Numbered from the stretch's first letter, positions 18,905-30,689 are shown. The stretch is 64,000 bases of DNA from Bradyrhizobium sp. LLZ17 (GCF_041200145.1 NZ_CP165734.1:5146001-5210000), one strand, 5' to 3'. The notes: a model not told the origin generated them from the sequence alone. Made by a program: numbers and translations.

Positions 18905-19900
18905 ATGATCAAGATTTCACGACGCATTCTGCTGGCGGGAGCGGTGGCGCTCGCTGTGGCCCCTGCGGCACGGGCGGCGGAGCCGCTGAAGGAGATCCGC
19001 ATCGACTGGGCGACCTACAACCCGGTGTCGCTGGTCCTGAAGCAGAAGGGGCTGCTGGAGAAGGAGTTCGCCAAGGACGGCATCACCATCACCTGGGTGC
19101 AGTCTGCCGGCTCCAACAAGGCGCTCGAATTCCTCAACGCCGGTTCGATCGATTTCGGCTCGACCGCAGGCTCGGCGGCGCTGGTCGCGCGCATCAACGG
19201 CAACCCGATCAAGTCGATCTATGTCTATTCGCGTCCCGAATGGACTGCGCTGGTTACCGGCAAGGATTCCAAGATCGCAAGCGTCGCAGATCTTAAGGGC
19301 AAGCGCGTCGCGGTGACGCGCGGCACCGATCCGCACATCTTCCTGGTGCGCGCGCTGCTCGGCGCCGGCCTGACCGAGAAGGACATCACGCCGGTGCTGC
19401 TCCAGCACGCCGACGGCAAGACCGCGCTGATCCGCGGCGACGTCGATGCCTGGGCCGGTCTCGATCCGATGATGGCGCAGGCCGAGGTCGAAGAGGGCGC
19501 AAAGCTGTTCTACCGCAACGCCGACGCCAACACCTGGGGCATCCTCAATGTGCGCGAGCAGTTCCTGAAGGACTATCCGGATATCGTCCGCCGCGTGCTT
19601 GCGACCTACGAGGACGCGCGAAAATATTCGCTGGCGAATTACGATGATCTCAAGAAGACATTCATCGCCGTGACCAAGTTGCCCGATGCCGTCGTCGACA
19701 AGCAGCTCAAGGAGCGCACCGAACTCACCCACAGCCGCATCGGCGCGCCGCAGCGCGAGTCGATCCTCGCCGCGGGCCTCGCCTTGCAGCAGGCCGGCGT
19801 CCTCGATGCCAAGGTCGATGTGAAGGCGACACTGGATGCCTTGATCGACGACCAGGTGCCGCTGCCGACGAATCAATTCGGCAATCGCGCGGCAAATTAG
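18905..19900 (+). CDS. Aliphatic sulfonate-type ABC transporter substrate-binding protein
   Basis: 331 aa. An N-terminal signal peptide with a twin Arg (MIKISRRILLAGAVALAVA, cleavage near ARAAEP) precedes an NMT1/SsuA-type periplasmic domain (RIDWATYNPVSLVLK, GSIDFGSTAGSAALVA, DLKGKRVAVTRGTDPHIF). Binds small organic sulfur or nitrogen compounds in the periplasm and passes them to the permease and ATPase encoded downstream. Sulfonate specificity is inferred from overall resemblance to SsuA. GGAGGG lies 9 nt before the ATG. Confidence 0.85.
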   Translation: MIKISRRILLAGAVALAVAPAARAAEPLKEIRIDWATYNPVSLVLKQKGLLEKEFAKDGITITWVQSAGSNKALEFLNAGSIDFGSTAGSAALVARINGNPIKSIYVYSRPEWTALVTGKDSKIASVADLKGKRVAVTRGTDPHIFLVRALLGAGLTEKDITPVLLQHADGKTALIRGDVDAWAGLDPMMAQAEVEEGAKLFYRNADANTWGILNVREQFLKDYPDIVRRVLATYEDARKYSLANYDDLKKTFIAVTKLPDAVVDKQLKERTELTHSRIGAPQRESILAAGLALQQAGVLDAKVDVKATLDALIDDQVPLPTNQFGNRAAN

Positions 19901-19902
19901 GT

Positions 19903-20045
19903 GTGGTCCCGGCGAAGGCCGGGACCCATACTCCCAGGGAGTAGTTTGGCGGAAAGGCGGTCACTCCGAGTCCCCGTATCCACATCTCCCTGTGGCTATG
20001 GGTCCCGGATCGACGCTCCGCTTCGCTGCGCTTGTCCGGGACGGC
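19903..20045. repeat. Composite palindromic element (family A variant) inside the importer operon
   Basis: Begins TGGTCCCGGCGAAGGCCGGG, contains ACCCATACTCCCAGGGAGTAG and CTATGGGTCCCGGATCGACGC, and ends CTTGTCCGGGACGGCGG. It occupies most of the ~200-bp gap between the binding-protein and permease genes. Confidence 0.75.
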
Positions 20046-20102
20046 GGCGGAGATCGCCGGCGCGCCCTTGCATTCCCTGATAAGACGCGCTTCCTACCGG
20101 CC

Positions 20103-20948
20103 ATGAGCTCCGACGCGCCAGTCCTGCAGCAACCCTCGGAACCGGCCGAGAACTCGGGCGCGCCCTCGCGGCTGTCACGCTATGCGCGACCGATGCTGGG
20201 ACTGCTGTTGCCGCTGACGCTGGCGCTCGGCTGGGAACTCGTGGTCCGGCTCGGCTGGTCCAATGGCCGGCTGGTGCCGCCGCCATCGCGCGTCTTCGCC
20301 ACCATCGCCGATCTCGCCCGCTCTGGGGAGCTGATCCGCCACATCGCCGCGACGCTGTGGCGCGTCGGTCTTGGCTTTGCGTTCGGCGTCCTGGCAGGCA
20401 CGGTGCTCGGCGCCGTCTCCGGCTATTGGTCGCTGGCGCGACGGCTGCTTGATCCGACCGTGCAGGCGCTGCGCGCGATCCCCTCGCTCGCCTGGGTGCC
20501 GCTGTTCATTCTGTGGCTCGGCATTTTCGAGACGTCGAAGATCGCGCTGATTGCGGCCGGCGTGTTCTTCCCGGTGTATCTCGGCGTGATGGGCGCGATC
20601 CTCAGCGTCGATCGCAAAATCGTCGAAGTCGGCCGCACGTTTCGCCTGTCCGGGCCCGCGATGATCCGCCGCATCTTGCTGCCCGCCGTGCTGCCGGCCT
20701 ATGTCGTCTCCCTGCGTGTCGGCCTGGGCCTGGGCTGGATGTTCGTGGTGGCGGCCGAATTGATCGGTGCCTCCGAGGGCCTCGGCTATCTCCTGCTCGA
20801 TGGCCAGCAGCTCGGCAAGCCGGCGCAGATCCTGGCCGCGATCGTGATCTTCGCCATCCTCGGCAAGCTCACGGACTGGCTGATCGAGGTTGCGGCAGCG
20901 CCCTTCCTGCGCTGGCAGGATGCCTTCGGGCGCGCGAGAGGAACCTGA
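20103..20948 (+). CDS. ABC transporter permease, SsuC-like
   Basis: 281 aa with about six transmembrane helices and a BPD-type permease domain. The EAA-like loop is visible around VGRTFRLSGPAMIRRILLPAVLP. The N-terminal MSSDAPVLQQPSEP tail is hydrophilic. It lies between the binding protein and the ATPase in the same direction, 3 nt before the ATPase start, so it forms one importer with them. Starts upstream of 20103 lie inside a repeat and are rejected. Confidence 0.88.
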   Translation: MSSDAPVLQQPSEPAENSGAPSRLSRYARPMLGLLLPLTLALGWELVVRLGWSNGRLVPPPSRVFATIADLARSGELIRHIAATLWRVGLGFAFGVLAGTVLGAVSGYWSLARRLLDPTVQALRAIPSLAWVPLFILWLGIFETSKIALIAAGVFFPVYLGVMGAILSVDRKIVEVGRTFRLSGPAMIRRILLPAVLPAYVVSLRVGLGLGWMFVVAAELIGASEGLGYLLLDGQQLGKPAQILAAIVIFAILGKLTDWLIEVAAAPFLRWQDAFGRARGT

Positions 20949-20951
20949 GCG

Positions 20952-21737
20952 ATGCTCGCGCTCGACCGGGTCAGCAAGACCTATCCCAACGGCGTGCAGG
21001 CGCTGGCGCGCTTCTCCTCACAGATCAGGCAAGGTGAGATCGTCGCCATCATCGGCGGCTCCGGCTGCGGCAAGTCCACGCTGCTGCGCGCCGTCGCCGG
21101 CCTTGATCGCGCAAGTTCGGGTACGGTGACGCTCGACAACGAGAGGATCGCCGCGCCGCATGCCAAGATCGGCATCATTTTCCAGGAGCCGCGGCTTTTG
21201 CCCTGGCTCAGCGTCGCCGACAATATCGGCTTTGGCCTCGCCGACCTGACCACGACTGAGCGGCGCGAGAAGGTGGCGCGCGCGCTGGCCCGCGTCGGGC
21301 TCGCCGACAAGGCGCAAGCCTGGCCGCGCGAACTCTCCGGCGGGCAGGCTCAGCGTGTTGCGATCGCACGCGCACTGGTGCCGCAGCCGGAGGTGCTGCT
21401 GCTCGACGAACCGTTCTCCGCGCTCGATGCCTTCACCCGCCGCGACCTCCAGGATCATCTGCTCGACCTCTGGGCCGATACGCGGCCGACGTTGGTCCTG
21501 GTCACCCATGATGTCGACGAGGCGGTCGTGCTGGCCGATCGCGTGCTGGTGATGCGGCCTCGGCCGGGCCGGTTGTTCGACCAGATCGAGATCAATCTGG
21601 GGCGGCCCCGCGATCGCAATTCGCCGCTGTTCGAGAATTTCAAGCGCAGCGTGCTGACGTCACTCGACCGTTCGCTCGACCGCAACGTGCCCGACCGTGA
21701 CGCAACCCAGGGTCCCGGTCAGGCCATGTGGTGGTGA
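20952..21737 (+). CDS. ABC transporter ATP-binding protein, SsuB-like
   Basis: 261 aa. Walker A GGSGCGKST, Q-loop FQEPRLLPW, signature LSGGQAQRVAIARAL, Walker B VLLLDEPFSALD and the H-loop VTHDVDEAV are all present. The FQEPRLLPW Q-loop is characteristic of sulfonate/nitrate/taurine importers. It energises the importer encoded by the two preceding genes. Confidence 0.9.
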   Translation: MLALDRVSKTYPNGVQALARFSSQIRQGEIVAIIGGSGCGKSTLLRAVAGLDRASSGTVTLDNERIAAPHAKIGIIFQEPRLLPWLSVADNIGFGLADLTTTERREKVARALARVGLADKAQAWPRELSGGQAQRVAIARALVPQPEVLLLDEPFSALDAFTRRDLQDHLLDLWADTRPTLVLVTHDVDEAVVLADRVLVMRPRPGRLFDQIEINLGRPRDRNSPLFENFKRSVLTSLDRSLDRNVPDRDATQGPGQAMWW

Positions 21738-21789
21738 CAACGTCTCTCTGAGCCGGTACATCGAGGGATAATTTCCGGGAGAGAACAAG

Positions 21790-22299
21790 ATGGACGCCGC
21801 TGAACTGCGCCAGATGCAGGCTCCGATCAAGGAGCGTTACAAGACCGATCCCAAGACCGCGATGATCACGCTGAAGGCCAAGGGCTCGATCGACAGCGAA
21901 GGCATCGCCTGCAAGGTCGAGACCGGACGGGCCATCGCGATGGCTGGCCTGCATCCGGCGACCGGCGGCTCCGGCCTCGAGCTTTGTTCCGGCGACATGC
22001 TGCTGGAGGCGCTGGTTGCCTGTGCCGGTGTCACGCTGAAATCGGTCGCGACCGCGATCGAGGTGCCGCTCAAGACCGGCAATGTCTACGCCGAAGGCGA
22101 TCTCGATTTCCGCGGCACGCTCGGCGTCGACAAGGAGACCCCGGTTGGCTTCGCCGAGATCCGGCTGCGCTTCGAGGTCGATACCGATGCGCCGCAGGAC
22201 AAGCTCGATCTGCTGCTCAAGCTCACGGAGCGCTATTGCGTGGTCTACCAGACCATCAAGAACGGCCCGAAGGTCTCGGTGTCGATGCAGCGGATGTGA
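21790..22299 (+). CDS. OsmC family protein
   Basis: 169 aa. The OsmC/Ohr fold is indicated by the two-cysteine pattern: ELCSGDMLLEALVACAGVTLK. Family members are thiol-dependent peroxidases for organic hydroperoxides or have unclear roles. It lies 52 bp after the SsuB-like gene in the same direction and may be co-transcribed. Start ATG 21790 follows GGGAGAGAAC. Confidence 0.85.
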   Translation: MDAAELRQMQAPIKERYKTDPKTAMITLKAKGSIDSEGIACKVETGRAIAMAGLHPATGGSGLELCSGDMLLEALVACAGVTLKSVATAIEVPLKTGNVYAEGDLDFRGTLGVDKETPVGFAEIRLRFEVDTDAPQDKLDLLLKLTERYCVVYQTIKNGPKVSVSMQRM

Positions 22300-22326
22300 G
22301 GCGCGGACCGCAGTCCAACAATCGGT

Positions 22327-22468
22327 GTCGTCCTGGCGAAAGCCAGGACCAATTACCCCCCAACGCCGATTGTGTTGCGAGACCGGCGACTACGACCCTC
22401 CAACACAGCGAAGCCTGTGGTTATGGGTCCTGGATCGGCGCTCACTTCGTTCGCTTGTCCAGGACGAC
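22327..22468. repeat. Composite palindromic element (family A), 142 bp
   Basis: Bounded by GTCGTCCTGG (22327-22336) and CCAGGACGAC (22459-22468). Interior has GGTTATGGGTCCTGGATCGG. Its right edge is only 10 bp from the next gene's start. Confidence 0.78.
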
Positions 22469-22478
22469 GAAGAAAAAA

Positions 22479-23288
22479 ATGTCCCTCGAGCTCCACTTCA
22501 TCCTTTTCCTCCTTCTGCGCATGGCCATCGCGGCGGCTTTCGTGGTGTCGGCGTCGATCATCACGGAGCGCTCCGGCCCGGCGATCGGCGCGCTGGTGGC
22601 GACCCTCCCGGTCTCGGCCGGTCCCTCCTATGTCTTTCTCGCGCTCGACCATGACGCTGCCTTCATCGCGCGAGGCGCGCTGTCGAGCCTGCCGGTCAAT
22701 GCCGCGACGATCTTCATGTGCCTGACCTATGTCGTGCTGGCCCAGCGGCGCAGCCTTGCCATGAGTTGCGGAAGCGCTGTCGCAGTCTGGATCGTGCTCG
22801 CCTCGATCATCCGCCAGTTCGATTGGCCGCTCACCGCAGGGCTCGCCGCCAATCTGGTCGCGTTCGGCATCTGTATTCCGCTGCTCGCGCGCTATCGCCA
22901 CGTGAAGATGCCGCCCGTGACCCGCCGCTGGTATGACATTCCGATGCGGGCCGCGCTGGTCGCAACGCTTGTCGCCATCGTCGTTTCGACCTCGGGCTGG
23001 GTCGGTCCCCGCATCAGCGGCATTATCGCGCTGTACCCGGTCGTCTTCACCAGTATCATGGTGATCCTGCATCCGCGCATCGGCGGTCCGCCGACTGCCG
23101 CCGTGCTCGCCAATTCCGCTTGGGGCCTGCTCGGATTCGGCATGGCAATCGCGGTGCTGCACGTTGGGGCGGCGTCGTTCGGCTCTGCCATTGGTTTGTC
23201 TGTGGCCCTCAGCACCTGCGTGGTCTGGAATCTGACGCTATGGGGGCTTGGGCTGCCTGCAATGCGCAAGGCGCGGCAAGCACCGTGA
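22479..23288 (+). CDS. Integral membrane protein of unknown function
   Basis: 269 aa with about eight to nine hydrophobic helices. Motifs such as ASIITERSGPAIGALVATLPVSAGP and LANSAWGLLGFG recur in uncharacterised rhizobial membrane proteins. The start (ATG 22479) lies 11 bp after a repeat; a second in-frame ATG at 22521 (MAIAAAF) is an alternative. No operon partner; no function can be assigned. Confidence 0.75.
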   Translation: MSLELHFILFLLLRMAIAAAFVVSASIITERSGPAIGALVATLPVSAGPSYVFLALDHDAAFIARGALSSLPVNAATIFMCLTYVVLAQRRSLAMSCGSAVAVWIVLASIIRQFDWPLTAGLAANLVAFGICIPLLARYRHVKMPPVTRRWYDIPMRAALVATLVAIVVSTSGWVGPRISGIIALYPVVFTSIMVILHPRIGGPPTAAVLANSAWGLLGFGMAIAVLHVGAASFGSAIGLSVALSTCVVWNLTLWGLGLPAMRKARQAP

Positions 23289-23667
23289 CACTACGGATAT
23301 GCGCGATACCGACTCGCGAACGGCATCTCCGGCGAAACCTGCTCGCGCCAACAGCGCGCGCATCGCGGCAACACGTTGAATGACAAATCTCATTTCAAAT
23401 AACGAGATCGCCGCGGCCGCGTGCAAGCGGACGTTCGTGCAGCGCTAAGTTGCCCGTTTGTGTCTGCCGATCCCTAAAAATCCGTTAGAACTTTATTCGA
23501 GTTTTCCCGGTCCGAACTATCTTGCGTACCCGTCTCGGGTTTCATCAGTGCGAATTTTGCCCGCGGGAGTTGTCGATTGGAATTCGGCACGCGTTGCCGC
23601 GCAGTCACACCCAGTGGTTCCCGATGAGCATGTGCAATCGGCGTATTTCAAATTTGGAGATTCGCTG
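23289..23667. other. Upstream region of the triple-PAS chemoreceptor
   Basis: 379 bp without a supported gene. An AT-richer stretch (about 23380-23520) probably carries the promoter. The receptor frame stays open back to 23458, but conservation and a GGAGA ribosome site indicate the start at 23668. Confidence 0.4.
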
Positions 23668-25343
23668 ATGTTTGGTCTCAAGTCCCGCAACGACGCGGAT
23701 GCTAAGCTCGCAGCCATCGGCCGCTCGCAGGCTATGATCGAGTTTGCCACTGATGGCACGATCCTGAGCGCCAACCAGAATTTCTTGAATGCCCTCGGCT
23801 ACTCCCTCGACGAGATCAAGGGAAAGAAGCATGCCATGTTCATGCCGGCCGATCAGCGCGACAGCGCCGAGTACAAGGCGTTCTGGGCTGCATTGAACCG
23901 CGGCGAGTATCAGGCGCGCGAGTTCAAGCGGATCGCGAAGGGCGGCCGCGAGGTCTGGATCGAAGCATCCTACAATCCGGTGCTCGACGGCGACGGCAAG
24001 ACGGTGATGGTCGCAAAGATTGCAACCGACATCACCGAGAAGAGGATCCGGAGCATGACGGACGCGTCGAAGATCGCCGCCATCAGCCGGGCCCAGGCCG
24101 TGATCGAGTTCAAGCTCGACGGCACCGTTGTCACCGCCAACGAGAATTTCTGTAACGCGCTCGGCTATTCGCTGACCGAGATCCAGGGTAAGCATCACAG
24201 CCTGTTCGTGCCCCAGGCCGAGCGCGACGGCGCGGCCTATCGCGAGTTCTGGGCCAAGCTCAACCGCGGCGAATACCAGGCCGGCGAGTTCAAACGCATC
24301 GGCAAGGGCGGCCGCGAGGTCTGGATTCTCGCCTCCTACAATCCGCTGCTCGACGAGAACGGCAAGCCGTTCGGCGTCCTCAAGTTCGCCACCGACGTTA
24401 CGGCGGAGAAGCTGAAGAACGCCGATCTCGCCGGCCAGATCGCGGCGATCGACAAGGCCCAGGCCGTGATCGAGTTCAACATGGACGGCACCATCCTCAC
24501 CGCGAACCCGAACTTCCTCGGCGCGCTCGGCTATTCGCTGGCCGAGGTCCAGGGCAAGCATCACAGCATGTTCGTCGAGCCGTCGGAGCGCGAGGGGACG
24601 GCCTATCGCGAGTTCTGGGCCGCGCTCAACCGCGGTCAGTATCAGGCGGCCGAATACAAGCGCATCGGCAAGGGCGGCAAGGAGATCTACATCCAGGCCT
24701 CCTACAACCCGATCCTCGACCTCAATGGCAAGCCGTTCAAGGTCGTGAAATATGCGACCGACACCACCAAGCAAGTGCTGGTCCGCATGGGCAACGAACG
24801 CGTCCGCGGCATGATGGAATCGGTCGCCGCCGGTTCGGAGGAATTGAATGCCTCGGTGCGGGAGATTTCCGAAGCCATGACCAAATCGCGCGAGACCGCG
24901 ATGAGTGCGGTGGACCAGGTCGCCACCGCAGACGCCCAGGCGCAGCGCCTTACCGAAGCCGCGCAGGCGATGAGCGGCATCGTCGAGCTGATCAACAACA
25001 TCACCGGACAGATCAACCTGCTGGCACTCAACGCCACGATCGAATCGGCGCGCGCGGGGAAGCCGGTCGCGGTTTCGCGGTGGTCGCCTCGGAGGTGAAG
25101 AGCCTCGCCAACCAGGCCAAGCAGGCCACCGACAAGATCGGCGCGGAGATCGGCAGCCTCAACGGCATCTCCGGCGACGTCGTCAGCGCGCTCGGTTCGA
25201 TCAAGCAGGCGATCAACAATGTCAGCGAATATGTGACCTCGACCGCCGCCGCAATCGAGGAGCAGAGCACGGTGACGAACGAGATGTCGACCAGCATGCA
25301 GCGCGCGGCAGCCGAAGCGGCCGCGATTGCGGCGAGGGCGTAG
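23668..25343 (+). pseudogene. Soluble methyl-accepting chemotaxis protein with three tandem PAS domains, frameshifted
   Basis: About 558 aa when repaired. Three PAS-PAC units of 122 residues follow each other (IGRSQAMIEF, ISRAQAVIEF, IDKAQAVIEF; each ending in KFATDVT-like text), then a methyl-accepting signalling domain. No transmembrane segment is present, so it is a cytoplasmic receptor. The frame breaks at about 25056-25060: GCGCGCGGGGAAGCC lacks one C compared with the universal [14 protein letters not shown] hairpin tip. The signalling domain resumes in the next frame (VASEVKSLANQAK) and ends at 25343. Either a sequencing error or a recent loss of function. Confidence 0.88.
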
Positions 25344-25363
25344 GCAAGAACGGCAGAACCCTG

Positions 25364-25457
25364 GGGTGGGCAAAGGCGCGCGCACCTTGCGCGCCGTGCC
25401 CACCATCTCTCCGTGAACGCCGTATTGCGTGGTGGGCACGCTGCGCTTTGCCCACCC
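25364..25457. repeat. GGGTGGGCAAAG palindromic element
   Basis: 94 bp between convergent genes: GGGTGGGCAAAGGCGCGCGC at one end and GCGCTTTGCCCACCC at the other, with GTGCCCACC / GGTGGGCAC inside. Confidence 0.75.
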
Positions 25458-25466
25458 TGCGCACCG

Positions 25467-28205
25467 TCATTGTTTCGGCAGTTTTGCCTTCAACGCATAC
25501 AGCGCATCGAGCGCCGCGCGTGGCGACATCTCGTCCGGATGCAGCGCCTTCACGGCCTCAATTAGCAGTTCGGCCTCGCTCGGCGGCGCGCGTTCCGCGG
25601 CGGCGCGCGAAGGCACGGCGAACAACGGCAGATCGTCCGCGAGTGCGCGCGCGGTCTGGCCGCGGTCCTGCGCCTCTAATTTTGCCAGCACGGATTTCGC
25701 GCGTGCGATCACGGCCGGCGGCAGGCCTGCAAGCTTGGCGACCTGGATGCCGTAGGAGCGGTCGGCCGAGCCAGGCAGCACCTCGTGCAGGAACACGACA
25801 TTGCCCTGCCATTCCTTCACCCGCACCGTGGCGTTGAACATGCGTGGCAGCTTGGCGGACAGCGCGGTGAGTTCATGGTAATGCGTGGCGAACAGAGTGC
25901 GGCAGCGGTTGCTTTCGTGCAGATGCTCGATTGCGGCCCAGGCGATCGAAAGGCCGTCGAAGGTCGCCGTGCCGCGCCCGATCTCGTCGAGGATCACGAG
26001 CGCGCGCTCGCCGGCCTGATTGAGGATCGCAGCGGTCTCGACCATCTCCACCATGAAGGTCGAGCGTCCGCGGGCGAGGTCGTCGGCGGCGCCGACGCGC
26101 GAAAACAGCCGGTCGATGACGCCGATCCGCGCGCGCGAGGCCGGCACGAAAGAGCCGATCTGCGCCAGCAACGCAATCAGCGCGTTCTGGCGCAGGAAGG
26201 TCGATTTACCGGCCATGTTCGGACCGGTAATCAACCAAAGCTGGCCGGACTTTTGCCCCGGCGCCGGTGAGAGGTCGGAGGCGTTGGCAATGAACGGTTC
26301 GCCATTGCGCTTCAATGCCTGCTCGACCACGGGATGGCGGCCGGCCTCGATCGCAAAGCCGAGCGAGTCGTCGACTTCGGGCCTTACATAATTCTCGTCG
26401 ATGGCGAGTTTTGCCACTGCCGTTGCGACATCGAGCAGCGCGAAAGCATGCGCGGCAGCGCGCAAATCGTCGCTGACCGCCAGCGCCTTGACGGCAAGCC
26501 GCTCAAAAATCTCGAGCTCGAGTCCGAGCGCGCGGTCGCCGGCATTGGCGATCTTGGCCTCGATCTCACCAAGCTCGGAGGTGGTGAAGCGCACCTGACC
26601 CGCCAGCGTCTGGCGATGGATGAAGGTCGCGTTCAGCGGCGGCGACATCAGCTTGTCGCCGTGTTGCGCGGTGACCTCGACGAAATAGCCGAGCACGTTG
26701 TTGTGACGGATCTTGAGGCCCTTCACGCCCGTGCTGTCGGCGTAGCGGGCCTGCATCGATGCGACCACCAGCCGCGAGGCGTCGCGCAGGTTGCGCGTTT
26801 CGTCGAGCGCGGGCTCGTAGCCCTGGCGCACGAAGCCGCCATCGCGCTTGATCAGCGGGAGTTGTTCGTCGAGCGCACTGGCAAATTCCACCGCGAGTTC
26901 CCGCGAGGGACGCTGCAGTGCCGCCGTCACCGCGGCGATTTCGTGCGGCGGCTGATCCAGCTCGCCAAGCCGTGCCAGCGCCTGGTCGGCGGCGAGGATG
27001 CCGTCGCGAAGAGCGGCAAGGTCGCGCGGGCCGCCGCGGCCGACCGAGAGCCGCGCCAGCGCGCGCGACAGGTCGGGCGCGCCGCGCAGGATGCTGCGAA
27101 TGTCCTCGCGCGCCGCCGAGTCTGCAACGAAGGCGCTGACCGCGTCGAGCCGTCGCGCAATCGCCGCCGCGTCGGTCAACGGTGCCGCCAGACGTTGCGC
27201 CAGCAGGCGCGAGCCGGCCGATGTCACCGTGCAGTCGATCGCATCGAGCAGCGAGCCGCGGCGTTCGCCTGCGAGTGTCCGCGTCAGTTCAAGATTGGCG
27301 CGCGTGGCGGGGTCGATCGCCATGGTCGCGCCCGAGGCCTCGCGCGCGGGCGGCGACAGCGGTGGATGCTTGCCGACCTGGGTGCGATCGACATAAGTGA
27401 CGGCCGCGGCGGCCGCGGTTGCTTCGAGGCGGGTCAGCTGCGCGAGCCCGTCCATGGTCGCGACCGCGAAATAGTCGCAGAGGCGCTTCTCGGCGGTGGC
27501 GCCGTCGAAGACGTCGCGGGTGAGCGGCGTCAGCGCCGGCAGCTCGCGCAAGGTCGGGCCGAGCTCGCTGTCATTATAGAGCGCGTCGGCGACGATCGCC
27601 TCGTTCGGGTTGATGCGTGCCAGCGTCGCGGCGAGCTCGCCGCCGCTGCATTCCAGCACCATGAATTCGGCGGTCGAGATGTCGATCCAGGCAAGGCCAA
27701 AGCGGTCGCCGCCTGAGGAGGAACGGGCGCGCGCGATCGCCAGCAGATAGTTGTTGGCGCGCGCATCGAGCAGCGTGTCCTCGGTCAGCGTGCCCGGCGT
27801 CACCAGCCGCACCACGCCGCGGCGCACCACGCTCTTGTTGCCGCGCGCCTTGGCGGCGGCGGGATCCTCGGTCTGCTCGCACACCGCCACGCGGTGGCCG
27901 GCGCTGATGAGGCGATGCAGATAATCCTCGGAGCGCTCGACCGGCACGCCGCACATCGGGATATCCGCGCCCTGATGCTTGCCGCGCTTGGTCAGCACGA
28001 TGCCCAAGGTTTTGGAGGCGATCTCGGCGTCCTCGAAGAACAGCTCGTAAAAATCGCCCATCCGATAGAACAGCAGCAGGCCCGGATGCGCGGCCTTGAT
28101 CTCCAGATACTGTTCCATCATCGGCGTGACGCGCGCAGCGGCGTCGGCCTGCGGGGCGGGCGCTTCGTCGGACGGCGGTACGGAAATCGGCTGTTGCATC
28201 GTCAT
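25467..28205 (-). CDS. mutS: DNA mismatch repair protein MutS
   Basis: 912 aa, full length. The mismatch-binding N-terminus is present ([20 protein letters not shown] with the Phe-x-Glu wedge), followed by connector, lever and clamp regions. The ATPase has GPNMAGKST (Walker A), [12 protein letters not shown] (Walker B/signature) and ATHYHELT. Recognises base mismatches after replication. The ~20-residue Pro/Ala-rich N-terminal extension is usual in rhizobia. No mutL is nearby. Confidence 0.97.
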   Translation of the reverse strand: MTMQQPISVPPSDEAPAPQADAAARVTPMMEQYLEIKAAHPGLLLFYRMGDFYELFFEDAEIASKTLGIVLTKRGKHQGADIPMCGVPVERSEDYLHRLISAGHRVAVCEQTEDPAAAKARGNKSVVRRGVVRLVTPGTLTEDTLLDARANNYLLAIARARSSSGGDRFGLAWIDISTAEFMVLECSGGELAATLARINPNEAIVADALYNDSELGPTLRELPALTPLTRDVFDGATAEKRLCDYFAVATMDGLAQLTRLEATAAAAAVTYVDRTQVGKHPPLSPPAREASGATMAIDPATRANLELTRTLAGERRGSLLDAIDCTVTSAGSRLLAQRLAAPLTDAAAIARRLDAVSAFVADSAAREDIRSILRGAPDLSRALARLSVGRGGPRDLAALRDGILAADQALARLGELDQPPHEIAAVTAALQRPSRELAVEFASALDEQLPLIKRDGGFVRQGYEPALDETRNLRDASRLVVASMQARYADSTGVKGLKIRHNNVLGYFVEVTAQHGDKLMSPPLNATFIHRQTLAGQVRFTTSELGEIEAKIANAGDRALGLELEIFERLAVKALAVSDDLRAAAHAFALLDVATAVAKLAIDENYVRPEVDDSLGFAIEAGRHPVVEQALKRNGEPFIANASDLSPAPGQKSGQLWLITGPNMAGKSTFLRQNALIALLAQIGSFVPASRARIGVIDRLFSRVGAADDLARGRSTFMVEMVETAAILNQAGERALVILDEIGRGTATFDGLSIAWAAIEHLHESNRCRTLFATHYHELTALSAKLPRMFNATVRVKEWQGNVVFLHEVLPGSADRSYGIQVAKLAGLPPAVIARAKSVLAKLEAQDRGQTARALADDLPLFAVPSRAAAERAPPSEAELLIEAVKALHPDEMSPRAALDALYALKAKLPKQ

Positions 28206-28415
28206 GGGCGGCGCAACCTACAAAATTTCCTCCGGTGCTCCTATCGGTTTGGCCGGGCAGGGGAGGTTTTCCACGTTGTCCGCACCGCGGCATGCGCTGC
28301 AGTCGGCGGGCCCGTGCAAATCGCACGCGAAACCGTCAATTGACCTGCCGCGGGCGCCCTCCTAAACCGACATTGAAGAATTTTGGCCGGACCGCGGCAT
28401 TTTGGGAGAACAGCG

Positions 28416-29624
<1,209 letters not shown>

Positions 29625-29641
29625 CGAGACGCGCAGCGTCC

Positions 29642-29724
29642 CGTCATCCCGGAGGCGCTCGTTAGCGCGGAATCCGGGATCTCGAGATTCCCGGTTCAGC
29701 CCTGTCGGGCTGCCCCGGAACGAC
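29642..29724. repeat. CGTCATCCCGG hairpin element
   Basis: Bounded by CGTCATCCCGG and CCGGAACGAC, with internal hairpins (GAGGCGCTCGTTAGCGC, AATCCGGGATCTCGAGATTCCCGG). It lies between pcaF and the dioxygenase gene. Confidence 0.65.
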
Positions 29725-29740
29725 AGGGGGAGAGAGCGCC

Positions 29741-30634
29741 ATGATCATCGAGCGCGAGCAGGACGTCACGGCCGCCGCTCTGGCCGTGATGGAGCGGACG
29801 TCCGATCCGCGGATGCGGCAGATCATGATCTCGCTGGTCAAGCATCTGCACGGCTTCGTCCGCGACGTACGCCTGACCGAGAAGGAATTCCGCGACGCTA
29901 CTGCTGTTATCGCCGAACTCGGCAAGCTGACCACCGATACCCATAACGAAGTCGTGCTGATGGCGGGTTCGCTCGGCGTCTCGCCGTTGGTCTGCCTGCT
30001 CAACAACGGCGATCAAGGCAATACCGAAACAGATCAGTCGCTGCTCGGACCTTTCTGGCGGCTGAACTCGCCGCGGGTGGAGAATGGCGGATCGATCGTC
30101 CGCTCCGAAACGCCTGGCGCGCCGCTGTTCGTCAGCGGCCGTGTCATGGACAAAGACGGCCGCCCCGTCGCCGGTGCCGAGGTCGATGTCTGGCACGCCT
30201 CGCCGGTCGGGCTCTATGAGAACCAGGACCCCGAGCAGGCCGACATGAACCTGCGCGGCAAGTTCACGACCGATGCCGACGGGCGCTTCGCCTTTCGCTC
30301 GGTGATGATGGTCGGCTACCCCATTCCAACCGACGGTGCCGTCGGCCGACTGCTGAAGGCGCAAAGTCGGCACCCCTATCGCCCCGCGCATCTGCACGCC
30401 CTGATCTTCAAGCCGGGATTCAAGGTGCTGATCTCGCAGGTCTACGATCCCAATGACCCCCATATCGACAGCGACGTGCAGTTCGGCGTGACACAAGCGC
30501 TGATCGGCAAGTTCGTGCGCCATGCGACGGCACATCCGACCGCGCCGGACGTTTCGACGCCCTGGTATTCGCTCGACCACACCTATCGGCTCGAGGCCGG
30601 AGAGGCCGTGCTGCCAAGGCCGCCCATCAAATAA
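29741..30634 (+). CDS. Intradiol ring-cleavage dioxygenase, hydroxyquinol/catechol 1,2-dioxygenase type
   Basis: 297 aa. It has an N-terminal helical dimerisation domain (about 1-100, with LLGPFWRLNSP) and a C-terminal beta-sandwich. The four non-heme Fe(III) ligands are readable: Tyr159 (GLYENQ), Tyr193 (VGYPIP), His217 and His219 (RPAHLH). Opens catechol-type rings between the two hydroxyls. Hydroxyquinol 1,2-dioxygenase is the better guess over catechol 1,2-dioxygenase from the N-terminal text. It is upstream of pcaHG but separated by a likely promoter. Confidence 0.87.
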   Translation: MIIEREQDVTAAALAVMERTSDPRMRQIMISLVKHLHGFVRDVRLTEKEFRDATAVIAELGKLTTDTHNEVVLMAGSLGVSPLVCLLNNGDQGNTETDQSLLGPFWRLNSPRVENGGSIVRSETPGAPLFVSGRVMDKDGRPVAGAEVDVWHASPVGLYENQDPEQADMNLRGKFTTDADGRFAFRSVMMVGYPIPTDGAVGRLLKAQSRHPYRPAHLHALIFKPGFKVLISQVYDPNDPHIDSDVQFGVTQALIGKFVRHATAHPTAPDVSTPWYSLDHTYRLEAGEAVLPRPPIK

Positions 30635-30689
30635 GGTGTCCATGCGGGATGCCGGGCACGCTAGAGGCCTGCTAAACTCACTTCCCTAG

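Noticed and set aside
23586..23597. Possible sigma-54 promoter (GGCACG...TTGC) upstream of the triple-PAS receptor
   Set aside because: Only two bases separate GGCACG from TTGC; the sigma-54 consensus needs four.
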